A stretch of 64,000 nucleotides of DNA from VXMO01 sp965205915 (GCA_965205915.1 OZ242191.1:1674001-1738000); one strand, 5' to 3'; positions 42,923-52,426 are shown, numbered from the stretch's first letter. Notes: generated by a model not told the origin, from the sequence alone. Program-made: numbers and translations.

Positions 42923-43972
42923 TCAGGCGCCCGCGGCGTTTGAGGTGGCTGCTACGACGCCATCGAAAACGTCGCCCGGCTCAAGGGTGGCTCCGTCCGG
43001 GACGATTGCGGCCTGCGCGACGATTGCTCCGCTGATGGTGGCGTTCGCGCCGATCCGGGCGCCGGTCAGAATGACGCTGTCTTCAACGTGAGCAGAATCG
43101 GCGATGGATACGTCATCGCCTAGAACGACGGGGCCGACGATTTGCGCATTCGCGCCGACGGTGACTCTCTCGCCGTAGCTGACAGTGCCATTGACGCGGG
43201 CTGAGTCATGGATCTGCGGGGCGGTGGCGGGGTCGGGGCGTGGGCGGTGGGTGGGGGCTGCGCCGGTCAGGACATCGCGGTTAAGTTGCAGGAAGCTGTC
43301 GGGCGTGCCCATGTCTATGAAATAGCCGTCCCAGGGGAAGGAGCCGATCTCGACGCCGGACATGAGAACGGCGGGGAAGAGGTCTTTCTCGAACATTGAG
43401 AAGCCATCGCCGATGTAGTTGAACACCTCCGGCTCCAGCACATAGACGCCGCTGTTGACGGTGTTGGCGGGGAATCGTGGGCCGGGGGGCTTCTCGATGA
43501 ATCGGCTGACGTAGCCGATGCCATCGAGGACGACGACGCCGTAGCGGGACGGGTCATCGACGGTGTGGATGGCGAGCGTGGCGTACTCGCGGCGCTCGAC
43601 GTGCTGCTCGACCATGGCGGCGATGTTTACTTCGGTCACGCAATCGCCGTTGAGGACGAGAAAGGTCTCCTTGAGTTCCGGCAGGAGGGCACGCACCGCG
43701 CCGGACGTGCCGAGCGGTTTGTCTTCGACAACGTAGTCGATCAGGAGGCCGTAGTGGCTGCCGTCGCCGAAACTCTCGATAAGCGGCTCGGCGCGGTATC
43801 CGAGGGCCATGATGACGCGCGCGACGCCCGCCGAACGCAGGTGGTCGAGCATGTACTCGAAGAAGGGTCGGTTGGCGACGGGGAGGACGGGCTTGGGGAG
43901 GTCATTTGTGAGGGGGCGGAGGCGTTTGCCTTCGCCGCCCGCGAGAACGACTGCGGTTAGACCCCCCATCAT
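42923..43972 (-). CDS. Sugar-1-phosphate nucleotidyltransferase
   Basis: A 349-residue NTP-transferase. AVVLAGGEGKRLRPLTNDLPKPVLPVANRP is the nucleotide-binding signature; VLNGDCVTEVNIAAM contains the metal Asp; FIEKPPGPRFPANTVNSGVYVLEP follows. The last 100 residues form left-handed beta-helix turns (VTVGANAQIVGPVVLGDDVSIADSAHV). It likely makes GDP-mannose or an NDP-sugar for surface glycans; the substrate cannot be fixed. Twenty-one bases after metK. Confidence 0.9.
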   Translation of the reverse strand: MMGGLTAVVLAGGEGKRLRPLTNDLPKPVLPVANRPFFEYMLDHLRSAGVARVIMALGYRAEPLIESFGDGSHYGLLIDYVVEDKPLGTSGAVRALLPELKETFLVLNGDCVTEVNIAAMVEQHVERREYATLAIHTVDDPSRYGVVVLDGIGYVSRFIEKPPGPRFPANTVNSGVYVLEPEVFNYIGDGFSMFEKDLFPAVLMSGVEIGSFPWDGYFIDMGTPDSFLQLNRDVLTGAAPTHRPRPDPATAPQIHDSARVNGTVSYGERVTVGANAQIVGPVVLGDDVSIADSAHVEDSVILTGARIGANATISGAIVAQAAIVPDGATLEPGDVFDGVVAATSNAAGA

Positions 43973-43993
43973 GGGCTGTGCAAGCCGGGCCGG

Positions 43994-45289
43994 TTAGCTA
44001 CCCAACGTGGGCGGGGGAGGCGGCGGACCTTCAAGGCCAGCGTCTGCCCGCAGAACGGCAGCCTTGTCAGTGCGCTCCCATGTTAGGTCGACGTCTGCAC
44101 GACCAAAGTGGCCGTATGCGGCGATTTGCCGATAAGGGGTCTTCAATTGGCCCTTTTTGCGACGAAGGTCCAAGTTGTCAATTATCTGGCCTGGCTCAAG
44201 TTTGAAGTGCTTTCGTACCAACTCTTGAATGACATTATCATCTATGCGTCCTACACCGAATGTCTCGATGGATACGGAGGTTGGCTCCATCTTGCCAATA
44301 ACGTATGCGAGCTGGATTTCACAACGGTCGGCGAGGCCTGCGGCGACGATATTCTTGGCTACATAGCGGGCCATGTAGGCACCGGAGCGGTCGACTTTCG
44401 TCGGATCCTTACCTGAGAATGCGCCGCCCCCATGCTTGTATCCGCCACCGTACGTGTCTACGAGGATTTTCCGCCCGGTCAGGCCGGCATCTGCCATTGG
44501 GCCGCCTATGACGAACTGCCCGGCGGCATTAATGTGGTATGCGGACGTGGGATCCAACATGCTGCTGGGGACGACCTTTCGGATTACGTGTTCCTGCAGA
44601 TCGCGCTCTAGCTTCTCTCGATTCAGGTTGTTGTTGTCCCCGTATTCATCGTGTTGCGCGGCGAGGGTGATGCTATGGATACGCTTAGGCTCTCCCCCCT
44701 GATACTCAACAGTTACCTGGGATTTCCCATCGGGCCGGAGATACGTGAGGTCGCCCCTGCGTGCCTCAGCTAGTTGCCTAGAAAGCAAATGAGAGAGGTA
44801 AATGGGCATCGGCATATACGTTGGCGTCTCTCGGCAGGCAAACCCGACCATCGTTCCCTGGTCCCCTGCGCCGATGTTAGCGATGTCGTCGGGCACACTC
44901 TCGCCCCGTATTTCTTCCGCCACGTCCACGCCGGCTTGGATGTCCGGCGATTGTTCATTGAGGGAGACAATGACGCCACACGTCTTGTAGTCGAGGCCAT
45001 ATTCATCGTTCGTGTAACCAGCGTCGCGCACGGTATTACGCACGATTTCCTGTATATCGACATAGGTGCTGGTCGTAATCTCGCCTGTGACGAATACAAG
45101 GCCCCTCGTCACCAAGGTCTCGCAGGCAACACGTCCTGCGGGGTCATCGGCCAAGATGGCATCAAGGATGGCATCGGAGATTTGGTCGCAGAGTTTGTCC
45201 GGGTGGCCTTCTGTGACGGACTCGCCCGTCTGTAGGAATGAGGGGTTGGTGAAGAAGCTCATCGGCCCCGGCACATTAGGATTGGTCAT
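43994..45289 (-). CDS. metK: S-adenosylmethionine synthetase
   Basis: Makes SAM from methionine and ATP (431 aa). TGESVTEGHPDKLCDQISDAILDAIL is the N-terminal signature, GAGDQGTMVGFACRET the second, and GGGAFSGKDPTKVDRSGAYMARYVAKN the third (P-loop-like GGGAFSGKD). The true start may be the Met at residue 10 (MSFFTNPSF). Together with ahcY 545 bases upstream it forms the methyl cycle. Confidence 0.96.
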   Translation of the reverse strand: MTNPNVPGPMSFFTNPSFLQTGESVTEGHPDKLCDQISDAILDAILADDPAGRVACETLVTRGLVFVTGEITTSTYVDIQEIVRNTVRDAGYTNDEYGLDYKTCGVIVSLNEQSPDIQAGVDVAEEIRGESVPDDIANIGAGDQGTMVGFACRETPTYMPMPIYLSHLLSRQLAEARRGDLTYLRPDGKSQVTVEYQGGEPKRIHSITLAAQHDEYGDNNNLNREKLERDLQEHVIRKVVPSSMLDPTSAYHINAAGQFVIGGPMADAGLTGRKILVDTYGGGYKHGGGAFSGKDPTKVDRSGAYMARYVAKNIVAAGLADRCEIQLAYVIGKMEPTSVSIETFGVGRIDDNVIQELVRKHFKLEPGQIIDNLDLRRKKGQLKTPYRQIAAYGHFGRADVDLTWERTDKAAVLRADAGLEGPPPPPPTLGS

Positions 45290-45295
45290 CGAACG

Positions 45296-45799
45296 TTATT
45301 CCTCCATCTCGCTATTCGACTTCGTGTCATTCGTATCGGCGGTTAGCGGGGTTAGGCCGTATTCCTGTTTCTGTTCGGGTGTCAGGAGGAGGAGTGTGGC
45401 CTCCGCTTCGGCGATTTTATCTTCTCCCAGGGTGGTTATGCGGGCTTCTATGGTAAGCATTCGGCGCGAGTCTTTCACCAGGGTTGCGGATACGCGCAGG
45501 GGCTCATCGAGCGGCGCCGGGCGGCTGTAGCGGATGTTTAGCCTGGCCGTGGCGGCGTGTTGGCCGCGAGCATAAGCAACGTAGGCAGCGGCCTCATCGA
45601 GAAGCGTGGCGACGATGCCGCCGTGCAGGACGCGCGGCCAGCCTTGATGCTGTTCTTGTGGAACGTATAGGGCAGTCACGGAATTGTCGCCGACGGCTTC
45701 AAAATCGAGCTTCAGTCCGGCTTCGTTGGCCATGCCGCAGGCGAAGCAGGAACCGAATCGCTCCTGTTCTTCCACAGTTGCGTTGGCGCGGATGGACAT
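45296..45799 (-). CDS. Hotdog-fold thioesterase (PaaI-like)
   Basis: A 167-residue acyl-CoA thioesterase-type protein. SCFACGMANEAGLKLDFE, then GWPRVLHGGIVATLLDEAAAYVAYA (the hotdog helix with Asp/Glu) and ARLNIRYSRPAPLDEPLRV, is the family pattern. ATG 45799 has GGAG seven bases upstream; the frame extends to 45853 but would overlap ahcY. It sits between ahcY and metK on one strand, an unusual guest in a methyl-cycle operon. Confidence 0.85.
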   Translation of the reverse strand: MSIRANATVEEQERFGSCFACGMANEAGLKLDFEAVGDNSVTALYVPQEQHQGWPRVLHGGIVATLLDEAAAYVAYARGQHAATARLNIRYSRPAPLDEPLRVSATLVKDSRRMLTIEARITTLGEDKIAEAEATLLLLTPEQKQEYGLTPLTADTNDTKSNSEMEE

Positions 45800-45834
45800 G
45801 GGCTGCTCCGCGACGGGGGATGCGTTTGGCCGGT

Positions 45835-47109
45835 TCAGGTGCCCATCTCCCAACTGCCGAGGTATTTGGTCTGTTCTTCTGTTGGCGTGTCTATCTCAAT
45901 GCCGACGGACCGGAGCTTGAGGCGGGCGACTTCGGAATCGAGGTCGCGCGGGAGGACGTGGACATCGTTAGAAAGGCCCCTGCCCACGTCCCCGGACAGG
46001 TATTCGGCGGCGAATGCCTGATCGGCGAAGGAGAGATCCATGACGGCGGAGGGGTGACCCTCTGCGGCGGCAAGGTTGATGAGCCTGCCCTCGGCGAGAA
46101 GGTTGATTGTGCGGCCGTCTTTTAGCGTGTAGGCCATGACGTTTGAACGCATCTCACGCGTGCCTTCGCTCATCTCTTCAAGGGCGGGGATATCGATTTC
46201 GACGTTGAAATGGCCGGAGTTGGCGAGCACGACACCGTCCTTGAGGTGGGGGATGTGGGTTCGGCCGATGGCGTGGATGTCACCGGTGACGGTGATGATG
46301 ATGTCGGCGAGCGGGGCAGCCTCGGCCATCGGCATGACGCGGTTGCCGTCCATCAGGGCCTCAAGGCCGCGGATGGGATCGATCTCGGTCACGATGACCT
46401 GAGCGCCCATGCCGCGGGCGCGCAGGGAGACGCCGCGTCCGCACCAGCCGTAGCCGGCGACGAGGACGGTCTTGCCGGCCCACAGGATGTTGGTTGCGCG
46501 GGTGATGCCGTCCAGGGTGGACTGGCCTGTGCCGTAGCGGTTGTCAAATAGGTGCTTGGTGTCGGCATCGTTGACGGCGATGACGGGGTACAGGAGCTTG
46601 CCCTGCGCCGCGAGGCTGCGGAGTCGGATGACGCCGGTCGTCGTCTCCTCGCTGCCGCCGATCAGGTCCGCGACGAGGTCCTGACGCGCACCGTGGATGG
46701 TGGCGACGAGGTCCGCGCCATCGTCCATCGTGATGGTCGGGCGGTCATCGAGGGATTGGTTGATGTGCTTGTAGTAGGTGTCCGTGTCCTCACCGTGGAC
46801 GGCGAAGACGGAGATGCCGTGATTGGCAACGAGCGCGGCGGCGACATCATCCTGCGTGGAGAGGGGGTTGGATGCGCAGAGGCGCACTTCAGCGCCGCCC
46901 TCTTTGAGAGCCAGCATGAGGTTTGCGGTTTCCGATGTGACGTGGAGGCAGGCGGCGATGCGTTGACCTTCCAACGGGCGCTCGGCGCGAAATCGCTCTG
47001 TGATGATGCGGAGGACGGGCATCTCCCGCGCAGCCCATTCAATGCGCCGCTGCCCCTCATCGGCGAGGGACAGGTTGGCAACATCGTGGGCGATTTCGGT
47101 AACGGTCAT
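45835..47109 (-). CDS. ahcY: Adenosylhomocysteinase
   Basis: Hydrolyses S-adenosylhomocysteine to adenosine and homocysteine, relieving product inhibition of methylases (424 aa). MPVLRIITERFRAERPL, ACLHVTSETANLMLAL, TMDDGADLVATIH and the NAD-binding VLVAGYGWCGRGVSLRARGMGAQVIVTE are typical. It is shorter than the eukaryotic type and lacks the KYRY-type C-terminal tail, as in several archaeal and thermophile enzymes. Leads ahcY-thioesterase-metK-nucleotidyltransferase-MFS. I see no SAH riboswitch before it. Confidence 0.95.
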   Translation of the reverse strand: MTVTEIAHDVANLSLADEGQRRIEWAAREMPVLRIITERFRAERPLEGQRIAACLHVTSETANLMLALKEGGAEVRLCASNPLSTQDDVAAALVANHGISVFAVHGEDTDTYYKHINQSLDDRPTITMDDGADLVATIHGARQDLVADLIGGSEETTTGVIRLRSLAAQGKLLYPVIAVNDADTKHLFDNRYGTGQSTLDGITRATNILWAGKTVLVAGYGWCGRGVSLRARGMGAQVIVTEIDPIRGLEALMDGNRVMPMAEAAPLADIIITVTGDIHAIGRTHIPHLKDGVVLANSGHFNVEIDIPALEEMSEGTREMRSNVMAYTLKDGRTINLLAEGRLINLAAAEGHPSAVMDLSFADQAFAAEYLSGDVGRGLSNDVHVLPRDLDSEVARLKLRSVGIEIDTPTEEQTKYLGSWEMGT

Positions 47110-47212
47110 CGTTGGTACGTTCTCCTTCTCACCATGGTTTTCACGAGGGAATTATTATTGTAGCCGTTTTCGGAGGGCGGGCAGACAGGCGATGATAGCT
47201 GACGAGTTTGGG

Positions 47213-47371
47213 TCATCGGGCGCTTGCCAGATAGCCCGTGATGGCCTCCTGGATGTTGACGAGGGCCTCTTCACGTGTTCGGCCCTGTGTATGACAGCCC
47301 GGCAGCGTTGGGCAACTGGCGACGACAAAGCCGTCTTCATCAGTTTCAAATACAACAAGTAGTTTCAGCAT
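47213..47371 (-). CDS. HicB-like antitoxin domain protein, orphan (52 aa)
   Basis: A 52-residue protein: MLKLLVVFETDEDGFVVASCPTLPGCHTQGRTREEALVNIQEAITGYLASAR. The strand pattern and PTLPGCHTQG turn match HicB/UPF0150 proteins, which form an RNase H-like fold. No HicA toxin gene lies beside it, and it lacks the C-terminal DNA-binding part, so it may be a solitary or remnant antitoxin. It lies between the ahcY and kinase genes, all on the minus strand. Confidence 0.78.
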   Translation of the reverse strand: MLKLLVVFETDEDGFVVASCPTLPGCHTQGRTREEALVNIQEAITGYLASAR

Positions 47372-47414
47372 CGTTCCGGCATCCTGTCGATCCGGCTCTC
47401 TCCAGCAACCGCCA

Positions 47415-49028
47415 CTATTCTATCGCGTTCGTGTCCAGAAGTGAGACGAGGGCATCAAGTATGGATTGTGGCGAGCCGGACGCGTTGAGACGGAGGACGG
47501 AATCTGTGAGGAGTTCATCGGGGGGTTGGAATGAGTCGCGTTGGGCGGCGTAGATCTCCCAGCGGCCGTCGGCTGGGTCGCCGCCCTGTGCAGCACGGGC
47601 ATCGAGGCGTCGGTGCGTTTCTTCTTCCGTCAGTTCGCACAACACGAACAGGAGCGGGGCGCCGCTTGCATTTGAGAGCGCCTCAAAGCGGGCACGGTGT
47701 TGGGCGCGGCTGAACGAGGCGTCGATGACAACTGAACGGCCTTGTTCGAGGGCTTCGGCAGCGCGACGCGCCAATTCGTCGTAGGTGCGCTCCGTCATTT
47801 CCGGCGTATAGATTTCGGCGTTCCAATCGACAAAGTGGCGCTCTTCCGGCGGGAGGCCCTGCATCTGCTTGCGAACGACATCGCTGGAGAGGTAGATGTG
47901 GCCGCGTTCACGGGCGAGGCCCTGGGCCAGAGTGCTTTTGCCTGTGCCCATGAGACCGCCGATGAGGACGATGTTGGGGCCGATCATCGTGCGGGCGTAT
48001 TGCTCAGCGAGGAGGAAGTAGGCGCGGGCGCGCTCTGCGATCTCGGCGGCTTCCTGTTCGGAGAGGCCGGGTTGGTCGAGTCGGAAACCCTCGACCTTGC
48101 CGCGGACGTAGGCGCGGTAGCACTGGTAGAAGGGGAGCAGCGCAGGCATTCCCGGATCATCGGCCTGTTCAAGGTAGCCGTCAACGAATGCGTGGGCGAG
48201 TTGGGGGTGGCCGCGGGCTTCGAGGTCCATGGCCATGAAGCCAACGTCCGACGCCGTATCGCCGATGCGAAAGCGCTCGTTGAAGTCGATGCAGTCGAGA
48301 ACGGAGATGTGGCCGTCTTGTTCGATACAGATCTGTTGGGCGTGGAGATCGCCGTGCTCATCGCGGACAAAGCCGTGTTGGGAGCGGGAGTGGAAGAGGG
48401 TCTCGCGGGCTTGCATGAAGCGGCGGGCGTAGCGGGAGACGGCGTCGTAGGTTTCCTGCGAGATTGTGCGGCCGATGTAGGGGGCGGTTTGCTCAAAGTT
48501 CTCTTCGATGTTGAAGCGGACGCCCTCAAGGTCTCCGGCGGCGGCGATTCTGTCGTCGGTTGGGGCGTGTAGGTGAAAATCCGCGATGGTGCGCCCCAAC
48601 TCCATCATCATGTCGGGGGTGACTTCGCCGCGTTCGAGGCGGGCGCCGAGCATCATGTCTTCGGGCAGGCGGACCATCAAGACGAGGTATTCGACGGCTT
48701 TTAGGTCGAACTCATCGCTGATGCGATAGCTTCCCGCGCCGTCCGGCACGATGCTGAGCACCTCGCGGTACACGTCGGGGGCTGCGCGCTGGTTGAGGAA
48801 GAGCTCTTGGTAGCAGAAGAAACGGCGCTGCCGCAGCGTTGAGAAATCGAGAAAACCGAAGTTGACGGCCTTCTTCATCTTGTAGGCGCGGTCGCCGGCC
48901 AGAAACACGACGGCGGAGTGCGTCTCACGGATTTCTACGGTGTCCACGCCGGCTTCGGGGGGGTAGGCGGCGGGGGTGCTGAGAGCGTCGATGACGGGGC
49001 GCTGGGCCTCGTAGAGGTCAGTGGTCAT
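47415..49028 (-). CDS. Fused APH-like phosphotransferase and P-loop kinase
   Basis: A 537-residue two-domain protein. Residues 1-340 are aminoglycoside-phosphotransferase-like (AVVFLAGDRAYKMKKAVNFGFLDFS; catalytic loop HGDLHAQQIC; ISVLDCIDFNERFRIGDTASDVGFMAMDLE). Residues 345-537 are a P-loop kinase with Walker A GGLMGTGKST and the lid QMQGLPPEERH. This fusion is known in many bacteria (COG2187 plus COG0645), without firm substrates. A small-molecule or tRNA-linked kinase role is possible. Confidence 0.88.
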   Translation of the reverse strand: MTTDLYEAQRPVIDALSTPAAYPPEAGVDTVEIRETHSAVVFLAGDRAYKMKKAVNFGFLDFSTLRQRRFFCYQELFLNQRAAPDVYREVLSIVPDGAGSYRISDEFDLKAVEYLVLMVRLPEDMMLGARLERGEVTPDMMMELGRTIADFHLHAPTDDRIAAAGDLEGVRFNIEENFEQTAPYIGRTISQETYDAVSRYARRFMQARETLFHSRSQHGFVRDEHGDLHAQQICIEQDGHISVLDCIDFNERFRIGDTASDVGFMAMDLEARGHPQLAHAFVDGYLEQADDPGMPALLPFYQCYRAYVRGKVEGFRLDQPGLSEQEAAEIAERARAYFLLAEQYARTMIGPNIVLIGGLMGTGKSTLAQGLARERGHIYLSSDVVRKQMQGLPPEERHFVDWNAEIYTPEMTERTYDELARRAAEALEQGRSVVIDASFSRAQHRARFEALSNASGAPLLFVLCELTEEETHRRLDARAAQGGDPADGRWEIYAAQRDSFQPPDELLTDSVLRLNASGSPQSILDALVSLLDTNAIE

Positions 49029-49086
49029 TGGTTACATCACGGCGGTTATGTGATGACATGTGGCCCCGCGCAGCGCCCCACCCTAG

Positions 49087-49107
49087 CCCTCCCCCGCGGA
49101 GGGGGAG
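49087..49107. repeat. C-rich hairpin repeat, family 3
   Basis: CCCTCCCCCGCGGAGGGGGA followed by G: CTCCCCC pairs with GGGGGAG. It lies in the gap between the rhodanese and kinase genes and is related to 15314-15348. Confidence 0.55.
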
Positions 49108-49133
49108 CGGATCCGAATGCGGGAATGGCAGAG

Positions 49134-49475
49134 TTAGTCCTGTTTGGTGGGGTGACCGGCTTTTTTCCAGGCATCGAAGCCGCCCTCCATGTTGTAGAGG
49201 GGGCCGGGGATGCCAACGGAGGCGGCGAGTTCGGAGGCGAGGGCGGAGCGGACGCCACCGGCGCAGTAGAAGACGATGGGCTGCTCCTTGGGGAGGTCAT
49301 CGACGGCCGTCATGCTGATGATGTCGTTGACGGAGATGCGGGTTGCGCCATCGATGTAGCCCGCATCCCATTCTTCCTGTTCACGAACATCGATCAGGAC
49401 GATGTCGCCGCTTTCGATAAGTTCTTTTGCCCTGTCAACGTCAACCCGCTCAAAGGGCTCTGCCATAGATGTCAT
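49134..49475 (-). CDS. Single-domain rhodanese-like protein
   Basis: A 113-residue sulfurtransferase domain. IVLIDVREQEEWDAGYIDGATRISVN gives the CH2A region; the active-site loop is VFYCAGGVRSALAS with catalytic Cys about residue 70; NMEGGFDAWKKAGHP closes the fold. It could carry a persulfide for sulfur transfer or cyanide detoxification. Met4 is an alternative start. Monocistronic between repeats. Confidence 0.93.
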   Translation of the reverse strand: MTSMAEPFERVDVDRAKELIESGDIVLIDVREQEEWDAGYIDGATRISVNDIISMTAVDDLPKEQPIVFYCAGGVRSALASELAASVGIPGPLYNMEGGFDAWKKAGHPTKQD

Positions 49476-49570
49476 TGTTGTGTTTCTCCCGTTTGCCTGA
49501 GACGTACGCAGTCACTAATGACTATAGGGAATTTTGGCGCGCGGGGGTAGTCAGGGCTGGGGGGCGGATG

Positions 49571-49596
49571 GATTCCGGCCTTCGCCGGAATGACGG
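49571..49596. repeat. Dispersed hairpin repeat, family 2 variant
   Basis: GATTCCGGCCTTCGCCGGAA continuing TGACGG: an 8-base stem with the same TTC loop as 12751-12775. The remaining part of the 49476-49714 gap contains partly related GATGACGG stretches and no gene. Confidence 0.75.
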
Positions 49597-49714
49597 AGGT
49601 GGGGTGGGCCGTATGACGGAGGCGGGGCGGGATGACGTAGGGGGGTCAAAAAGGGCTGTTCCCGCGGCGGGTCAACCCTCCACGGGAGCAACGCCCCACA
49701 CTACCCGTCCCCGG

Positions 49715-50068
49715 TCAGATGGCGATTTCGCCGGATTCTCCCGTGCGAACCCGAATGACGTCTTCCACCTGGGTAACGAAGATTTTGCCGTCGCCGACTT
49801 CCCCATCCCCGGGGCTGCGCGCGCCGCGAATGATCGCGTTGACGACGTCGTCTTTCATGCTGTCCGTGACGATGGCCCGGACGATCGTCCGGGGGCGTTC
49901 GTGGCGTCGGGCCATCTGGCCGCCGCGTCCGACGAATACTTCGATTCCACCCTGCGCACCGGCGCCGGTCACATTGACGTAAAAGAACTTCCTGCAGCCG
50001 ACGGCTTCCAGTTCGCCCACCACGTCTTCAATCGTTTCAGGCCTAATGATGGCCTCTATACTCAGCAT
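49715..50068 (-). CDS. PII nitrogen regulatory protein (T-loop Tyr absent)
   Basis: A 117-residue trimeric PII protein. MLSIEAIIRPETIEDVVGEL opens it; GDGKIFVTQVEDVIRVRTGE is the C-terminal PII signature. The T-loop reads QGGIEVFVGRGGQMARRHERP: the Tyr51 that is uridylylated in enteric GlnB is missing. AGGAGA stands before the ATG. It follows amt by 112 bases on the same strand, so it probably blocks the ammonium channel as GlnK does. It should respond to ATP, ADP and 2-oxoglutarate without uridylylation. Confidence 0.92.
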   Translation of the reverse strand: MLSIEAIIRPETIEDVVGELEAVGCRKFFYVNVTGAGAQGGIEVFVGRGGQMARRHERPRTIVRAIVTDSMKDDVVNAIIRGARSPGDGEVGDGKIFVTQVEDVIRVRTGESGEIAI

Positions 50069-50180
50069 CTGTGTCTCCTATTCCCCTCTACTGTGCGGCC
50101 CGGCAGTTTTGTTCCACCGGGCCGCCGGATGGCTCCCCGCTATTGCGCTGCTCCTGATTGTATTCTTTGTTACGCCCAGT

Positions 50181-51416
50181 CTAGTCAGCGCCGTCGGCGA
50201 CGTATGCGCGCTCACCGTGCGCCGCGAGGTCAAGGCCCTCATCCTCAGCGCGTTCAGGCTCCCTGAGTCCGAGACCGGGGATCAGGTCCAGAACCTTGAG
50301 GATGACGAAGGTAGCGACGCCGGAGTATCCGAGAGTTGCGACAACGGCGATCACCTGCCAGGCCATCTGCTCTGCGTTGCCCTCAAGCAGGCCGGCGGTT
50401 CCGCCGATGGCTTTGATGGCGAAGATGCCAGTTCCCAGCGCGCCCCAGATTCCGGCGATGCCATGCACGCCAAAGACCTCAAGCGCGTCGTCGAACCCCA
50501 ACCTCGGCCGATACAGGACGAAGATGTAGGGGAGGATACCTGCGCCGATACCGAGGACGAGCGCGCCCATCACGTTGACGTATCCTGCCGCCGGCGTGAT
50601 GGCCACGAGTCCCGCGACAGCGCCTGTGGCGATGCCGACGGCGCTCATGCGCTTGTTCTGGATGTAGGAGAGGATGCCCCATGTAAGGGCGCCAGCCGCG
50701 GCCGCCGTGTTGGTAACGAGCAGCGCATTCACAGCCTGTCCGTCGGCCACCAAGCCGGAGCCGGCATTGAATCCGAACCAGCCGAACCAGAGGATGCCCG
50801 CGCCAAGAACGACGTACGGCACGTTGTGCGGCTCAATGGCCGGCCTGCGCCTGCGTCCGACGAGGACCGCCGCTACGAGGGCCGCGATGCCCGCGTTGAT
50901 GTGAACGACCGTGCCACCTGCGAAGTCAAGCGCTCCCGCCCCATCGCCGAGTTGGGCGATCCAGCCACCTGCCCAGACCCAGTGGCAGATGGGGGCGTAG
51001 ACGAGTGTCAGCCAGAGGACGAGGAAGATGATGTACGTCGTGAACTTGAATCGTTCGACGACCGCGCCGGTGATCAGCGCCGGTGTGATGATGGCGAACA
51101 TCATCTGGAATGCGACGAACAGGAGGTCTGGTATACCGCCGGTCACGTCGTCGGTCCCGATTCCATTCAGGCCGACGTAAGAGAGACTCCCTATGAACCC
51201 ATTTAAGTTGCCGCCGTCTCCAAATGCCAGGCTGTAGCCCCAGAGGACCCAGACCAGGCTTGCGACGGCCATCGACACGAAGCTGAGTGAGATTGTGCTG
51301 ATGGCATTTCGGCCTCGCACAAGACCACCGTAGAAGAACGCGAGGCCCGGTGTCATAAACAGCACCAATGCCGTTGACATCAAAATCCAGGCGGTATCGC
51401 CGCTATTGAGATCCAT
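50181..51416 (-). CDS. amt: Ammonium transporter
   Basis: A 411-residue Amt/Rh channel with about eleven helices. TAWILMSTALVLFMTPGLAFFYGGLVRGRN is the characteristic first helix. The twin His of the pore lie in GGTVVHINAG and FGVHGIAGIWG. AGGAGG precedes the ATG. It is co-oriented with the PII gene, the conserved amt-glnK pair that responds to nitrogen limitation. Length is normal. Confidence 0.96.
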   Translation of the reverse strand: MDLNSGDTAWILMSTALVLFMTPGLAFFYGGLVRGRNAISTISLSFVSMAVASLVWVLWGYSLAFGDGGNLNGFIGSLSYVGLNGIGTDDVTGGIPDLLFVAFQMMFAIITPALITGAVVERFKFTTYIIFLVLWLTLVYAPICHWVWAGGWIAQLGDGAGALDFAGGTVVHINAGIAALVAAVLVGRRRRPAIEPHNVPYVVLGAGILWFGWFGFNAGSGLVADGQAVNALLVTNTAAAAGALTWGILSYIQNKRMSAVGIATGAVAGLVAITPAAGYVNVMGALVLGIGAGILPYIFVLYRPRLGFDDALEVFGVHGIAGIWGALGTGIFAIKAIGGTAGLLEGNAEQMAWQVIAVVATLGYSGVATFVILKVLDLIPGLGLREPERAEDEGLDLAAHGERAYVADGAD

Positions 51417-51549
51417 CCCTTCCTCCTTCCGAAACCGAAAAGCACGCGACTTCGCCGCGTATCACAATCCATGCTGTGGTTTTTCTGTGACGCTCCAGTT
51501 ACACAAGCGTTACAATCGTGTTACGCGGCGCGGATGGCCGCGCATTCGC

Positions 51550-52368
51550 ATGACCAGTGATGACGCTATAACTCTTCAACCCAAGGGCCGTCTGCTTGTC
51601 GCCCTTCTGAACCGCCTGCCGGATAATTTCATCGACCAGGCCGTCGCGTCCGCCCTGCGCGATCTCTGCGCAACGCTGCGGGAGGATAGCCCGTTTGATG
51701 TGCTGATCATTGCCGGACAGGATGGGCAGGCGGATGAGGCGGGCGAGGGCGCAACTGCTTTTTCCCGGGGCACGGCCTCATCCTTGATTGCTGATTCCTC
51801 CGCTGTAACGTCCGGGCATTCGGCTTCCGCTCTGCTGGATCGCTTTCGCTGCGCCAACGCCATCGCGTCGCTGCCATTTCCCGTTATCGCGGCCATTAAT
51901 GGGGACGCGCACGACCAGGGCCTTGAACTCGCTCTCGCGGCGGATATTCGGGTGGCGGCAGAGTCGGCGTCATTTCGGATGGGTCAGGCGGCGGAGGGGA
52001 TGATTCCGTGGGACGGTGGGACGCAGCGGTTGCCTCGCGTGGTCGGGCCGGCTCATGCCACGGATCTGATCCTGACGGGCAGGACGATTGGCGCGGATGA
52101 GGCGCTACGAATTGGGTTGGTGAATCGCGTCGCGGCGGTGGGGGAGGCGCTGCGTGTTGCGGAGGGGATTGCAGCGGAAATCCTGGCGGGCGGGCCGATA
52201 GCGGCGCGTTATGCGAAGGAGGTCATCTCAAGCGGCACGGAGATGACGCTGGACCAGGGCATCCTGCTGGAAACCGACCTGACCATGATCTTGCAGACAA
52301 CGAAGGATCGTGAGGAGGGGATACGGTCTTTTCTTGAGCGGCGGGCGGCGGAGTTTAGGGGGGAGTGA
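51550..52368 (+). CDS. Enoyl-CoA hydratase/isomerase family protein
   Basis: A 272-residue crotonase-fold enzyme. LIIAGQDGQADEAGEGATAFSRG stands at the first oxyanion strand with a divergent motif, and AAINGDAHDQGLELALAADIRVAAESA at the second. FRMGQAAEGMIPWDGGTQRLPRVVG keeps the fold but has Gly and Asp where the catalytic Glu pair is expected. The start at ATG 51550 excludes a non-homologous extension. Its 3' end has been copied into the downstream hicB repeats. Confidence 0.82.
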   Translation: MTSDDAITLQPKGRLLVALLNRLPDNFIDQAVASALRDLCATLREDSPFDVLIIAGQDGQADEAGEGATAFSRGTASSLIADSSAVTSGHSASALLDRFRCANAIASLPFPVIAAINGDAHDQGLELALAADIRVAAESASFRMGQAAEGMIPWDGGTQRLPRVVGPAHATDLILTGRTIGADEALRIGLVNRVAAVGEALRVAEGIAAEILAGGPIAARYAKEVISSGTEMTLDQGILLETDLTMILQTTKDREEGIRSFLERRAAEFRGE

Positions 52369-52426
52369 GGGAGCGGCGGCAAGATACTTGCAGTGACAAA
52401 GAGGGTACTATTGTGTCTGAGTAAGC

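Noticed and set aside
47110..47212. SAM or SAH riboswitch upstream of ahcY
   Set aside because: The leader is short and shows no recognisable conserved core.
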